Made by a program: the position numbers and the translations under genes. A stretch of DNA of 64,000 nucleotides from Cryptomeria japonica (Eukaryota; Streptophyta; Pinopsida; Cupressales; Cupressaceae): positions 825,186,896 through 825,250,895 of the forward strand of contig NC_081414.1 of the NCBI RefSeq assembly GCF_030272615.1, given 5' to 3'. The notes below the pieces were generated by a model. It searched no databases. It was not told where the DNA came from and saw only the letters and a list, made by a program, of their open reading frames with translations. Every line of letters starts with the position of its first letter. Positions within the stretch are counted from its first letter, which is position 1. Below are positions 54,440 to 64,000 of the stretch, piece by piece.

Positions 54440-55690
54440 TCTACCATCTTTTCTTTCCTTGCCTTGTCAGACTTAGGAGTCTTCTTAAAATGGAACTTGA
54501 GAGGATCCATGTGATGCCCAAACCGAGAAGGGGCCTATTGTAGGTTAAATATAATTAATACAAGGTAATAACATATATAGAACAAAAACACTAAAAATCT
54601 ACAATATATAGAACAAAAGTGTACTAGAGCTCAGGATGCTTCTCCAGTAGACTTAGGAGGGCTCGCCATTGATGAAGCAACGATGGCTATTTCCTGTATG
54701 AAAAATGATAAGATTAGAATTTATCTAAAGTTCACATGTACATGTGCATATAATCATCAAATCAAGAAAATAAAGTAGAGATATATACGTCTTCCCTCTC
54801 TTGATCCACTGGCATATCAGGTGCATTCTTGAGTTCTACAAATCCCAATTTTCGTTGTATATAAAAGAGACAAAAAAGACTAATCAATATACAAGTTCAA
54901 ATTAAGACAATTCAAACCTTTTCAAACAATTGTGTCAATTAAAAATATGTTCAATTACCTTTTAACGTTATTTGTTTCGCCGAGGAGGTGTCCTAGACAC
55001 GTGTGGGGTACCCTAAAAGAAACAAAATTAACACAAGAGATATTAGTAGATAATATTAAATATAATTTAACAAATATAAATTTAAATGACTTGCATATTA
55101 AATCAAAAGAATACATTAAAAGAGGTGTGCAAAATATGATACAACATAGCTTTCTAGGTCAAAATTGATGGCCAAGAGTGTGACATTATCAATCTGGGAC
55201 ATTTGATCCCTTGAAAACACCTATAAAACACAAAATAAATATACATTAAAGAGAGTTAGTATATCTTATAATTTTTTTTTGAATTCAAGGTACTATTCTA
55301 TTTTAACATGTTACAAAATTTATACCTCAGGCGTAGAAGCTGCAGCTACAAGTGTGAGAGGAATATCGGATGGTGTATTAACACACACTACTACATCTTG
55401 TAATGCATACTGTTTGTATAAATTGAAATTGATCTATAAATGAAAATTCATTTACATTTACAACTTTTAAGAGATTGATAAATAAAATGTTATCAATTCA
55501 AATCAACACACCTGTGTCTGCGTGTGACCACCATACACCATATCTATCAAATCATCAGTCAATGCCACATCCTCTACCGTGGTAGTTTGACATCTACTCC
55601 CACAAAATTTTACATAAATGGGACGTGGAACCATTTGCACTGGCCTAAACATCCATCCCAGAGCATATAATTGAACAACGTGGACACACA
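54440..55690 (-). pseudogene. 3' part of an unrecognised minus-strand multi-exon gene, cut by copia 2
   Basis: Plausible minus-strand exons separated by AT-rich introns: about 55508-55690 (GWMFRPVQMVPRPIYVKF, then DDLIDMVYGGHTQTQ and a CAG|GTGTGT donor), about 55328-55411 (YALQDVVVCVNTPSDIPLTL, acceptor CAG, donor GAG|GTATA), about 55157-55223 (VFSRDQMSQIDNVTLLAINF), about 54962-55014 (GTPHVSRTPPRRNK then stop), and further stretches near 54790-54840 and 54430-54535. The splice sites are inferred by eye. I recognise no domain. The upstream part lies beyond copia 2. Confidence 0.45.
55686..55690. repeat. Target-site duplication of copia 2, left copy
   Basis: ACACA precedes the left LTR and is repeated at 62831-62835. 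Confidence 0.88.
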
Positions 55691-56903
55691 TGTTGGCCAT
55701 TTGGTGGAATGGATTATGTGTTGTATTGGTGTTTTGTCATTGATGCCAACACTAGCTATTTGGATGCTTCAACGACACCCTTCTGGTCTTGGTAGGTTGA
55801 GTGGTTTCTGGTTAATTTGGATCCGGCATGATCCGGTAGGCTCCGGTATAGTTTGGTGATGGAATTGGCTTAATCATGATACTCATGCTCATATTTAGTC
55901 AGTTGGTTTTGGTCTAGTGATCAGATGCTATCTTGTTTGCTTAGAATCCTAGTTTTTGGTTTTGGCGAGGGTTTCACTAGCAGAGCTTTTGATGAAGATC
56001 TTTAATGAATTGCATAAGTGGTGTTGGTGCAACTTCTGGTGGAGTTTCAGGATACTATTGGTGATCATGTTTGAGACTTGGTGGATGAAGATCATTTCTA
56101 TAGCGTGTGGACCTATACTGGGTCCTGATTGATCTAGGTTATGGACCGACTGATGTAATGTGTGGATTGGGCCTCTCGATGTGTTTTTGGGACATCTTAT
56201 GTGTTGAATATTATTATTTTTGGCTAAGGTTGACATGGTTTGTAATTATGTAATTGGTTTATTATTTGGTGGATGACCTAATTGTTTATGGTCGAGGGTT
56301 TGTATATATAAGATCTCATTGTAGATCATCAGTAATGATAGGTATGGTCAAGGAAATGAAAATGTAATGTGTGAATAATGTAATATCATTCAGGCAGAGG
56401 ATTTAGTTGATCATTGGAGATCGAATTGGGTTTATGTAAGAGGATTTAGTCCCCTGGTATTGAGCTTAATTGAAACTGTACTCAGGCATAGGAGATGCTA
56501 TCTTTTGTAGTTCAACACTTCTTTGAATTGTAGTTTGGATTTCTATGTAGTCAGTGAGACTCCTTTTGTGATGAGCAGTGCACTCTAGGTTGTTGGCCTT
56601 CTTGTAAGTGGAGGCCCCTCAATTGTAATTCACATACTTACTGCATAAGTATTATCTAACTGTGGGTAGGCTTTCTACCGTGGTTTTTCCCTTTACTGGG
56701 TTTTCCACGTATAAATCTTGGTGTCATGTGGATGGCATTTATCCTGTTATTATTGTTTATGCTTAATTTGTTTAACTACTATTCTGGTATTAATGTTTTG
56801 GGCTTCGGTATTAAAGCTTTAATTGCTAATGGTTTCGGTAATCTGTGACAACTGATTCATCCCCCCCTCTTAGTTGTCTTTTTGTTATTTGATCTGTCTA
56901 TTA
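55691..56903 (+). repeat. Copia 2 5' LTR
   Basis: Starts TGTTGGCCATTTGGTGGAAT. The C-run block GATTCATCCCCCCCTCTTA (about 56850) and CCGTGGTTTTTCCC are shared with other copia LTRs here. The end is GTCTATTA in place of the 3' copy's GTCTAACA, so the terminal CA is lost by mutation. Confidence 0.9.
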
Positions 56904-56905
56904 AT

Positions 56906-56917
56906 TGGTATTGGAGC
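56906..56917 (+). other. Copia 2 primer-binding site
   Basis: TGGTATTGGAGC lies just inside the 5' LTR. It matches the common plant copia site TGGTATCAGAGC at 10 of 12 bases, complementary to the initiator methionine tRNA 3' end. Confidence 0.8.
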
Positions 56918-56961
56918 TTTGGTCCTCTCTATAGAAAGCATAACTGCTTGAGGAAGATCCT

Positions 56962-57969
56962 ATGGTGTCTAACAATTCAAGTTCATCTAGTTCATCTAGA
57001 GCTATCTTTCAGAGAGATATTCCTAGGTTTCATGGAACAAATTACACAGTATGGAAGATTCAGATGGAGACTCATCTGAGATGTCTTGGCAAGGAGATTT
57101 GGGAGATCACACAGAATGGTGTCACACCTTATAATCTGGGATATGGTAATCCTCCTTCAACAAACCTGGATAAGGAGCTTGAGAATGATTGTAGAGTAAG
57201 AGAAGCCCGCTTCTGTGCACTTTCTGATAAGCAAATAATGGGATTAAGCGACAAATCATTTGGAAAAGCTACATGGGATAAGTTGGAGACTCTTAATGAA
57301 GGTGACCCTACAGTGAAGATTGCTAAACTTGATGGTTACTGGGTGAGATATGAAAACCTAAAGATGGAAGAAGATGAAAGGATTACTGCATTCATGGAAA
57401 GGGTAAATGAGATTGTTATGGGAATTCAATTTTGTGGTGGAACTCTGAGCGAAGATGAAATTGTTTCTAAAAAACTGAGAGCCCTACCACCGGCTTACAA
57501 AATGAAGGCTACTGCGATTAATGAGTTGAGAACAATGGCTAATACATCTGTCAACAAAGATACTTTGGTTGGGAAACTATTTGCTTTTGAGCTTGAAGAA
57601 TTTGGATCTTTTGGAGCTGTGAAGTCTGAACCTGCTTTTCATGAATCTACATCTATAACTGGTAAGGAAGATTGGAAAGCTTTATATGCAAATGAATTGG
57701 AAGATATGAAGAGAGAAGATGATGAGTTTAAGAAACTTGAAGCACTATTTTCTAGAAGAGTACCTAAAGGACCGGTAGGAAGTAAGTATGAAGGAAAAGC
57801 ACCTTTTAAATGTTTTGCATGTAATAAGATTGGTCATTTTGCATCTAGATGTCCTGAAAGGAATTCAAGATTTGAAGAAAGAGTTAGAAGATCTTTTAAT
57901 CCTAACCCTAGATATAAGAACAAGTATGTACAAGAAAAAAAAAGACAAATCATGCTACATAGTGGATGA
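56962..57969 (+). pseudogene. Copia 2 gag
   Basis: The frame starts MVSNNSSSSSSSRAIFQRD and contains FHGTNYTVWKIQMETHLR, then the gag helices KATWDKLETLNEGDPTVKIA, ENLKMEEDERITAFMERVNE and LRALPPAYKMKATAINELR. The CCHC knuckle CFACNKIGHFASRC is at 57811-57852. The frame then changes at a run of nine A (about 57935-57943). A one-base slip there converts the true continuation (KDKSCYIVDEEG in the next frame) to a stop at 57967-57969. The start is the first ATG after the PBS. Confidence 0.9.
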
Positions 57970-58672
57970 GGAAGGCATTACTGACTCCGATGATGAACCT
58001 ACAGAAGACTCTGCTAGTGGTTCTAGCAATGTGAAGGAATGGGTGTTCCTGGCTATCAAGGAAGATGATCCGGCACTGGAAGATATACCTGAAGAGAAGA
58101 CACTCGCTGCTAAAATTGAAGACAAGGATGAATGGGTAATTGATAGCGGTTGTTCACATCATATGACTAGCGATAAAGGAAAGTTTCTATCTTTGCAAGA
58201 ATTTGATTGCGGTCTAGTTAGATTTGGAGATGACAAAGCATGTATGATTAAAGGAAAAGGAACTATATCATTGGATGGTAAGAACAATACTGACAATGTT
58301 TATTATGTTGAAGGTTTAAGGCATAATATTTTGGGTGTAGGACAATTGGTAGATAAGGGATTTCAATTACAGTTCAAGGATGGAAAATACAAAATCATTA
58401 AGAGATATGGTTTGGAGATTGCAACCGGTACACAAACAAAAGGTAATATATTTCATTTGAACTCTGATGAGAAGACATGTTTGATTACATAGATTGATGA
58501 GAGTTGGGTATGGCATAAAAGGTTGTGTCATGTGAATTTTGATTGCATTGTGAAGATCAGTTCAACTAAGGCAGTTAAGGATATACCTAAGATTATGAAG
58601 CCCTATAATCCGCTATGTAAAGAATGTCAAATGGGTAAGTAGGTCAGAACCTCTTTTAGGAGTATATAAGAT
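57944..58672 (+). pseudogene. Copia 2 protease and GAG-pre-integrase
   Basis: The frame to 58492 carries an acidic linker (DEEGITDSDDEPTED) and the retropepsin site WVIDSGCSHHMTSD, then VRFGDDKACMIKGKG and YYVEGLRHNILGVGQLVD. After a stop at 58490-58492 the GAG-pre-integrase segment continues (WHKRLCHVNFDCIVK and CKECQMGK, zinc-binding). A further stop follows near 58639. Confidence 0.88.
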
Positions 58673-59447
58673 AAATCAAATGATGTTCTTTATCTTATTC
58701 ATACTGATTTGTGTGGCCCTGCTAGAGTTAAAAGTTTTCAAGGTGATAATATTTCATGCTAATCATTGATGATTATTCTAGAATGATGTGGGTTACTTTT
58801 CTGAAAAAAAAATATGAAGCATTTGAAAAGTTTAAAATATTTAAGGCTAAAGTGGAAATTGAGACAAGATTGAAGATTAAATGTTTGTGATCAGATCATG
58901 GTGGAGAATTCACATCCAGTGAGTTTAATAACTTTGTGAGAAACATGGTATAAGAAGACAATTTTCTGCTCCCCAGACACCTCAGCAGAATGGAGTTGTG
59001 GAAAGGAAGAACAAAACTATCTTGGATGTTGCTAGAACAATGATGATGGAAGTGATTCTAGCTCATATCTACTAAAGAGAAGCAATGAGAACAATGGTTT
59101 ACACATTCAACATAGTACATATCAAAGGAGAAACCGGTAAGACACCTTATGAATTATGGTTTGGCAATACACCTGCAGCTAAGTATTTCAGAATTTTTGG
59201 TAGTAAATGTTATATCAGGAGAGATGATATCATTAGAAAATTTGATCCTAGATGTGATGAAGGCATATTTATTGGTTATTCTAATGAAACCAAGGCATAT
59301 AGATGTTATAACAAGAGATTACATAGAATTGTGGAGAGTGCTAATGTCAAAGTAGATGAGCTAAACATAAGTCAAATTATAGTTTATGAGAAGGAACTGA
59401 TAGTGGAAATGATTATATCTAAACTGGTAGTACCTTTACTGGAATAG
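58673..59447 (+). pseudogene. Copia 2 integrase
   Basis: The frame breaks at least twice (near 58755 and 58945). Residues of the core survive: LIIDDYSRMMWVTF (Asp), SDHGGEFTSSEF (Asp, after an in-frame stop), QQNGVVERKNKT (Glu). Downstream, PYELWFGNTPAAKYF, GSKCYIRRDDIIRKF and GIFIGYSNETKAYRCY form the C-terminal part, open from 59085 to 59447. Confidence 0.88.
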
Positions 59448-60347
59448 AGTGTTGAATCAGTTACTCTGACAGTATCAAAGAATTCTACAGTGACTGAAGA
59501 ACAAAGAAGAGGAACAAAGAATCAGAGGACTCCTACGTATGCGAGATTGAATAATTCAGAAGATCAAATAATTGGGGATAAGAGCAATGGAGTGATGAAA
59601 AGAAGAAGAATAACAATTAATGAGGTATGTTTAATTTCACAAGTTGAACCGGTGTTAGTAATTGAGGCATGTAAAGATGAATATTGGTTGAAAGCTATGG
59701 AAGAAGAATTAGATCAGATTGAGAAAAATAACACATGGACTTTGGTTCCCTGACCTAAAAATAAAAATGTTATTAGAACTAAATGGGTTTTTAGGAATAA
59801 ATTGAATGAGGATGGTCAAGTTATAAGGAATAAGGCTAGATTGGTTTGTAAAGGATATTCTCAGAAGGAAGGAATTGATTATGGAGAGACTTTTGCACCT
59901 GTAGCTAGGATTGAAGCTGTAAGATTATATCTTGCCTATGCTGCTTATAAATACTACAAGGTTTATCAGATGGATGTTAAGTGTGCATTTTTGAATGGGG
60001 ATGTTGATGAAGAATTTTATATTGAGCAACTTGATGGTTTTTCACTATCAGATGATACAAACGTGGTTTGCAAGTTAAGGAAAGCTTTATATGGATTGAA
60101 ACAAGCACCTAGAGCTTGGTATGTAAGGTTGGATAAATATATTTTGAAGCTTGGTTTTACTAAGGGTAGTGCTGACAGTAATTTATATTATAAGATCATT
60201 GATGATGATATAATGATTATTGAAGTATTTGTTGATGACATTATTTTTGGAGGTGAAGATAAGTTATGCTTAGAATTTTCTAAGAATATGGAGAAAGAGT
60301 TTGAGATGTCTATGATTGGTGAGATGAAATTTTTCTTAGGTTTGTAG
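59448..60347 (+). pseudogene. Copia 2 reverse transcriptase
   Basis: Linker 59490-59753 ends [20 protein letters not shown]. After a stop the RT frame 59802-60347 carries [72 protein letters not shown]. The active site is FVDDIIFGG with the Asp pair at 60234-60239, then [12 protein letters not shown]. It ends at TAG 60345-60347, within the conserved link to RNase H. Confidence 0.92.
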
Positions 60348-61181
60348 ATTACTTAGGCTGGCAAAGGTATTTTCATCTGTCAAACTAAGTATGCTAAAGA
60401 ATTGTTGAAGACATTTGGTATGGGAGATTCTAAACCAGTAAGTACTCCTATGGTTACAAGTGAGAAATTGACAAGAAAAGATGTTTCTGCACCGGTAAAT
60501 CCTACAAGATACAAATCTATGATTGGAGGTCTGCTGTATTTGAATCAGACTAGGCCTGACATTATGAATGTTGTTTGTATTGTTTCAATATTTTAGAGCG
60601 ATCCTAGAGAAAATCATGAGATTGCGGTGAAAAGGATTTTTAGATACTTACAAGGTACATCGGAATATAGTTTGTGGTAACCTAAGGATGATAATTGTAC
60701 TTTATGTGCATATACAGATGCTGATTGGGCTAGAGATGTTGATGACCAGAAAAGTACTTCCGATGGAGCTTTCTTTCTTGGAAAGAAGTTGGTTCCATGG
60801 ATCAACAAGAAATAATCATGTACTTCTTTATCTACTAATGAAGTTGAGTATGTTGTTGTTGCTACTAACTGTACACAAGTTTTATGGATGAATCAAATGT
60901 TGAAGGATATAAAGGTGGATTGTGATGCACTGGTAATTATTCACTATGATAACTCTGCTGCTATTGATATATCAAAGAATCCGATATTTCATTATAAGAC
61001 AAAGAACATATCTATCAAGTATAACTTTTTGAAGTAAAAGGTGGAAGCAAATGAAGTGAGATTGGTTTATGTGAACACTAAAGAGTAGATTGTAGATATT
61101 TTCACTAAATCTTTGCCTAAAGAATCATTTGAGTACCTAAGAGACAGATTAGGGGTTTCTACCCCTCCGTTAGAGATTTGA
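60348..61181 (+). pseudogene. Copia 2 RNase H
   Basis: Starts with KYAKELLKTFGMGDSKPV and TPMVTSEKLT, then YTDADWARDVDDQKSTSDGA, FFLGKKLVPWINKK, STNEVEYVVVATNCTQ, and ends VNTKE-stop-IVDIFTKSLP, YLRDRLGVSTPPLEI at the TGA 61179-61181. Several stops are in frame (about 60595, 60680, 60813, 61036, 61087). Catalytic Asp and Glu residues are present. Confidence 0.88.
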
Positions 61182-61599
61182 TTGATGTGGTTTGGCACCA
61201 GTCCGGTATGCATTATTAGAGATACTTTTCATTCCGGCATTGATGTGGGGATGCTACTGCTCAGGAGGAGTAGTCAGTTTTGTGATTTAGTGGTTTATGT
61301 TTTTTTGCTTTGATATTTTTGTCAGATTTTTGGCATTGATGTCAAAGGGAGAGAGATATTGATGTTAACAAGAAAACTTAAGGATTTGTATACATTAGGG
61401 GGAGAGATATATGCATAATTCAGAGCTTTACAAAGATATTATTCATAGTGGGAGTCTGGTCTTTGTTTAAGAACCTCATTGCTACATCTGTATATGGGAG
61501 ATTGTTGGTTGTCTTCCATTAGGGAAGACTTGTTTGGCATTTCTTGGTACTTAGATGTTTTTCACATCTAGTGTTGCCATCAATGCCAAAGGGGGAGAT
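61182..61599 (+). other. Copia 2 spacer with multiple polypurine tracts
   Basis: Purine tracts around 61340-61357 (TCAAAGGGAGAGAGATA), 61394-61408 (TTAGGGGGAGAGATA) and 61586-61599 (CCAAAGGGGGAGAT, adjoining the LTR). The pattern matches copia 1, and the GTGTTGCCATCAATGCCAAA lead-in at 61571 is also shared with copia 1 near 4022. No ORF is seen. Confidence 0.78.
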
Positions 61600-62830
61600 T
61601 GTTGGCCATTTGGTGGAATTGATTATGTGTTGCATTGATGTTTTGTTATTGATGCCAACACTACATGTTTGGATGCTTTACCGACATCCTTCTGGTCCTG
61701 GTAGGTTGAGTGGTTTTTGGTTGATTTGGATCCAACATGATCTGGTAGGCTCTGGTATAGTTTGGTGATGGAATTGGCTTAATCATGATACTGATGCTCA
61801 TATTCAGTTAGTTGGTTTTGGTCTGGTGATTGGATGCTATCCTATTTTTTAGAAGCCTGGTTTTTGGTTCCAGCGAGGGTTTCACCGATAGAGCTTTTGA
61901 TGAAGATATTTAATGAATTGCATAAGTGGTGTTGGCGCAACTTCTGGTGGAGTTTCAAGATGCTGTTGGTGATCATGTTCGAGACTTGATGGATGGAGAT
62001 CATTGTTGTAGCATGTGGACCTATACTGGGTCCTGGTTGATTGAGGTTATGGATCGGTTGATGTAACATGTTGATTGGGCCTCTCGATGCGTTTCTAGGA
62101 TATCTTATGTGTTGGATATTATTTGTTTTGGCTAAGGCTAACATGGTTTGTAATTATGTAATTGGTTTATTATCTGGTGGATGACCTAATTGTTTATGGT
62201 CTAGGGTTTTTATATATAAGATGTCATTGTAGATCATCAGTAGTGACAGGTGTGGTCAAGGAAATGGAAATGTAATGTGCAAATAATGTAATATCATTCA
62301 GGCAGAGGATTTGGTCGATCATTGGAGATTGAATTGGGTTTATATAAGAGGATTTAGTCCTCTGGTATTGAGCTTAACCGGAACTGTACTCAGGCATAGG
62401 AGATACTATCTTTTGCAGTTCAACACTTATCTAGATTGTAGTCTGGATTTCTATGTAGTCAGTGAGACTCCTTTTGTGATGAGCAGTGCGCTCTAGGCTA
62501 TTGGCCTTCCTACAAAGTGTATGCCCCTCAATTGTAATTCACATACTTATTGTAAAAGTATTATCTAATTGTGGGTAGGCTTCCCATCGTGGGTTTTCCC
62601 TTTACTGAGTTTTCCACGTATAAATCTTGGTGTCATGTGGATGGTGTTTATCATGTGGATGGTGTTTATTATGTGATTATTGTTTATGCTTAATTCATTT
62701 AACTGCTATTCCGGTATTAATGTTTTGGGTTATGGTATTAAATTTTTAATTGCTAATGGTTGCAATAACCTGTGACAACTGATTCACCCCCCCCTCTTAT
62801 TTGTCTTCCGGTTATTTGAATTGTCTAACA
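61600..62830 (+). repeat. Copia 2 3' LTR
   Basis: Starts TGTTGGCCATTTGGTGGAAT and ends ATTGTCTAACA. The C-run block GATTCACCCCCCCCTCTTA is near 62785. A short in-LTR duplication (ATGGTGTTTATCATGTGG) at about 62640-62668 explains the extra length. Confidence 0.92.
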
Positions 62831-62835
62831 ACACA
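62831..62835. repeat. Target-site duplication of copia 2, right copy
   Basis: ACACA, matching 55686-55690; the disrupted gene's sequence continues with TGTTGAATGGG. Confidence 0.88.
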
Positions 62836-63264
62836 TGTTGAATGGGTTCACCAAGGCTAGATGACTCAACTATTGGATCATCGTCCAGGCCAAGAGGGTG
62901 TGATAAATGTGTGCCATGTTGAATTATGATATTGATCAATGCAGTGGCCACTTAAAGAGTCTTTAGCTCCATCGACTCTTTTAGGGATACTGGGATTGTG
63001 ACATGGACCACAAGTTTTGGTGCTAGGGGGATGCGACTTTGGGGGTTTAGTACCCTCCGAGATGTAGTTCTATCTTGGGCAAAGCCTCCACCTCTACCCT
63101 GGAACTCTCTCATATCAAAATAGTTCGCCCGCTCAGTGAGGATAAACGCACAATATAGTTTCCTCAAAAAATATAATGGAACCTCAAAATTATTACAAGG
63201 TGGTTGGTCAAAGACCATCCTCCACCTATCCCAAAAAGCATTTTTCATCTACATATGGCTACAC
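62836..63264 (-). pseudogene. 5' part of the same unrecognised minus-strand gene
   Basis: A minus-strand open frame of 98 codons (62952-63248) contains WDRWRMVFDQPPCNNFEVPL, FILTERANYFDMREFQGRGG and LVVHVTIPVSLKES. After a stop it continues as ALINIIIQHGTHLSHPLGLD and ESSSLGEPIQHV up to the copia 2 site. The frame across the insertion site does not match the downstream exon directly, so an intron or frameshift is needed. Copia 3 truncates it on the right. No family recognised. Confidence 0.5.
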
Positions 63265-64000
63265 TGTAGGCCCCAGAGACAACTAAGAGGGGGGGGGGGG
63301 GTGAATCAGTTGTCTAAGAAATTCAAACCAAAAACTTAATAACTAACTTAATGCTTAATACCGATAAATCAATTAAGTATGCCGGTAAGCAGTGTTAACA
63401 GAAAATTACTATACCGGTAAGAATTAATGCATGAAACATAAGCACAAAGTCATCCACAACACATGAGACCAATATTTGTACGTGGAAACCCTGTAAGGGG
63501 AAAAACCACGGTGGGAAACCTTACCCACAATCAGATGATACTACTGCAGATAGTAAGTGTGCAAGAGGGGTCTACACATGTAGAAAGGCCAACAGCCTAG
63601 AGCTCACTGCTCAATCACAGATGGGAGTCACACTGACTACAGTTGGATGGTTAAATCCAATAAGAATGTATTGCACTAAATAGCATCTTCATATGCTAGA
63701 TTCAGTACCGGTGTAATGTTGATATGCTTCTACAAAATCCTAACTTCACCTTCAAATGATGTCTTCGTGTATACCTATGCTTGATCTCGCATATACCTTC
63801 ACACAATTCTTTTTCATATTCCACACTTGATCTTACAAATAAGATCTTACATTTATACCATACTCTAAGACCAATTTTAGTAGGTCGGCTCTACAAGATA
63901 TTACAATAAATTTTTTTTACAAACAATACAATATCCGATGCAATAACCGATTGAATATGTCAGCTTAATGCATTTACAACAATAATAAATCATCTCCATA
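63265..64000 (-). mobile_element. Copia element 3, minus strand, LTR running off the window
   Basis: The plus strand begins TGTAGGCCCCAGAGAC, the complement of an LTR end. A 13-G run followed by TGAATCAGTTGTC mirrors the C-run block of copia 1 and 2, and GGAAAAACCACGGTGGGAAAC mirrors their CCACCGTGG block. It is therefore the 3' LTR end of a minus-strand copia insertion. The remaining sequence is LTR with no ORF. The paired LTR, coding part and target duplication are outside the window. Confidence 0.85.

Larger units (their letters stand above)
55691..62830 (+). mobile_element. Copia element 2, Sirevirus-like, 7.1 kb with both LTRs
   Basis: LTRs of about 1213 and 1231 bp, a PBS resembling the tRNA-iMet complement, complete gag-pol domain order, multiple polypurine tracts, and the ACACA duplication. 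Coding frames are interrupted by frameshifts and stops. In the first 145 LTR bases the two copies differ at about 17 positions by eye, so it is markedly older than elements A and B. It shares its gag-pol type with copia 1. It disrupts the minus-strand gene at 54440-63264. Confidence 0.95.

Overview
This is plant nuclear DNA made almost entirely of transposable elements. There are three Ty3/gypsy elements whose domain order (gag, CCHC, protease, G-patch-like segment, RT, RNase H, a second archaeal-type RNase H, integrase) fits the Tat/Ogre lineage, and at least three Ty1/copia elements that look like Sireviruses. The lineages, the AT-rich spacers and the nested insertions point to a seed plant with a large repeat-rich genome. 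A conifer or other gymnosperm would fit, but the sequence does not prove it. I found no intact host gene, no tRNA or rRNA and no CRISPR.

Layout: (1) 1-5479, a plus-strand copia element entering from the left edge, with broken gag-pol and a 3' LTR. (2) 5480-5599, the start of a satellite block. (3) 5600-22010, Tat/Ogre element A, minus strand, 16.4 kb, 841-bp LTRs, target duplication ACATC; it carries an antisense plant-mobile-domain (PMD/MAIN-like) pseudogene. (4) 22016-25210, a satellite of about 138-bp monomers with a 946-bp seven-monomer higher-order period, followed by a CT-rich tract and two GC-rich long hairpins. (5) 26010-40240, Tat/Ogre element B, minus strand, 14.2 kb, 1121-bp LTRs, target duplication CCCAC. 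(6) 40246-43428, a decayed plus-strand transposase-like gene. (7) A 359-bp tandem repeat split by Tat/Ogre-related element C (43804-50773, minus strand, internally deleted, no recognisable gag). (8) 51251-54200, featureless AT-rich DNA. (9) An unrecognised minus-strand multi-exon gene remnant (54440-55690 and 62836-63264) split by copia element 2 (55691-62830, plus strand, target duplication ACACA). (10) 63265-64000, a minus-strand copia LTR running off the right edge.

All gag-pol regions carry stops or frameshifts, so none of the elements looks autonomous. The longest open frames are element C's 1050-codon protease-RT frame and element B's gag. LTR pairs compared by eye suggest that A (about 1.7% different) is the youngest, B is slightly older (about 2.4%) and copia 2 is clearly older. 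The most interesting signals are the antisense PMD gene in A, a leader block shared by A and B with a covarying stem, complementary arrays of a 20-bp repeat at the two ends of A, the satellite's higher-order and palindromic structure, the paired GC-rich hairpins, and a G-patch-like segment after the protease in all three gypsy elements.
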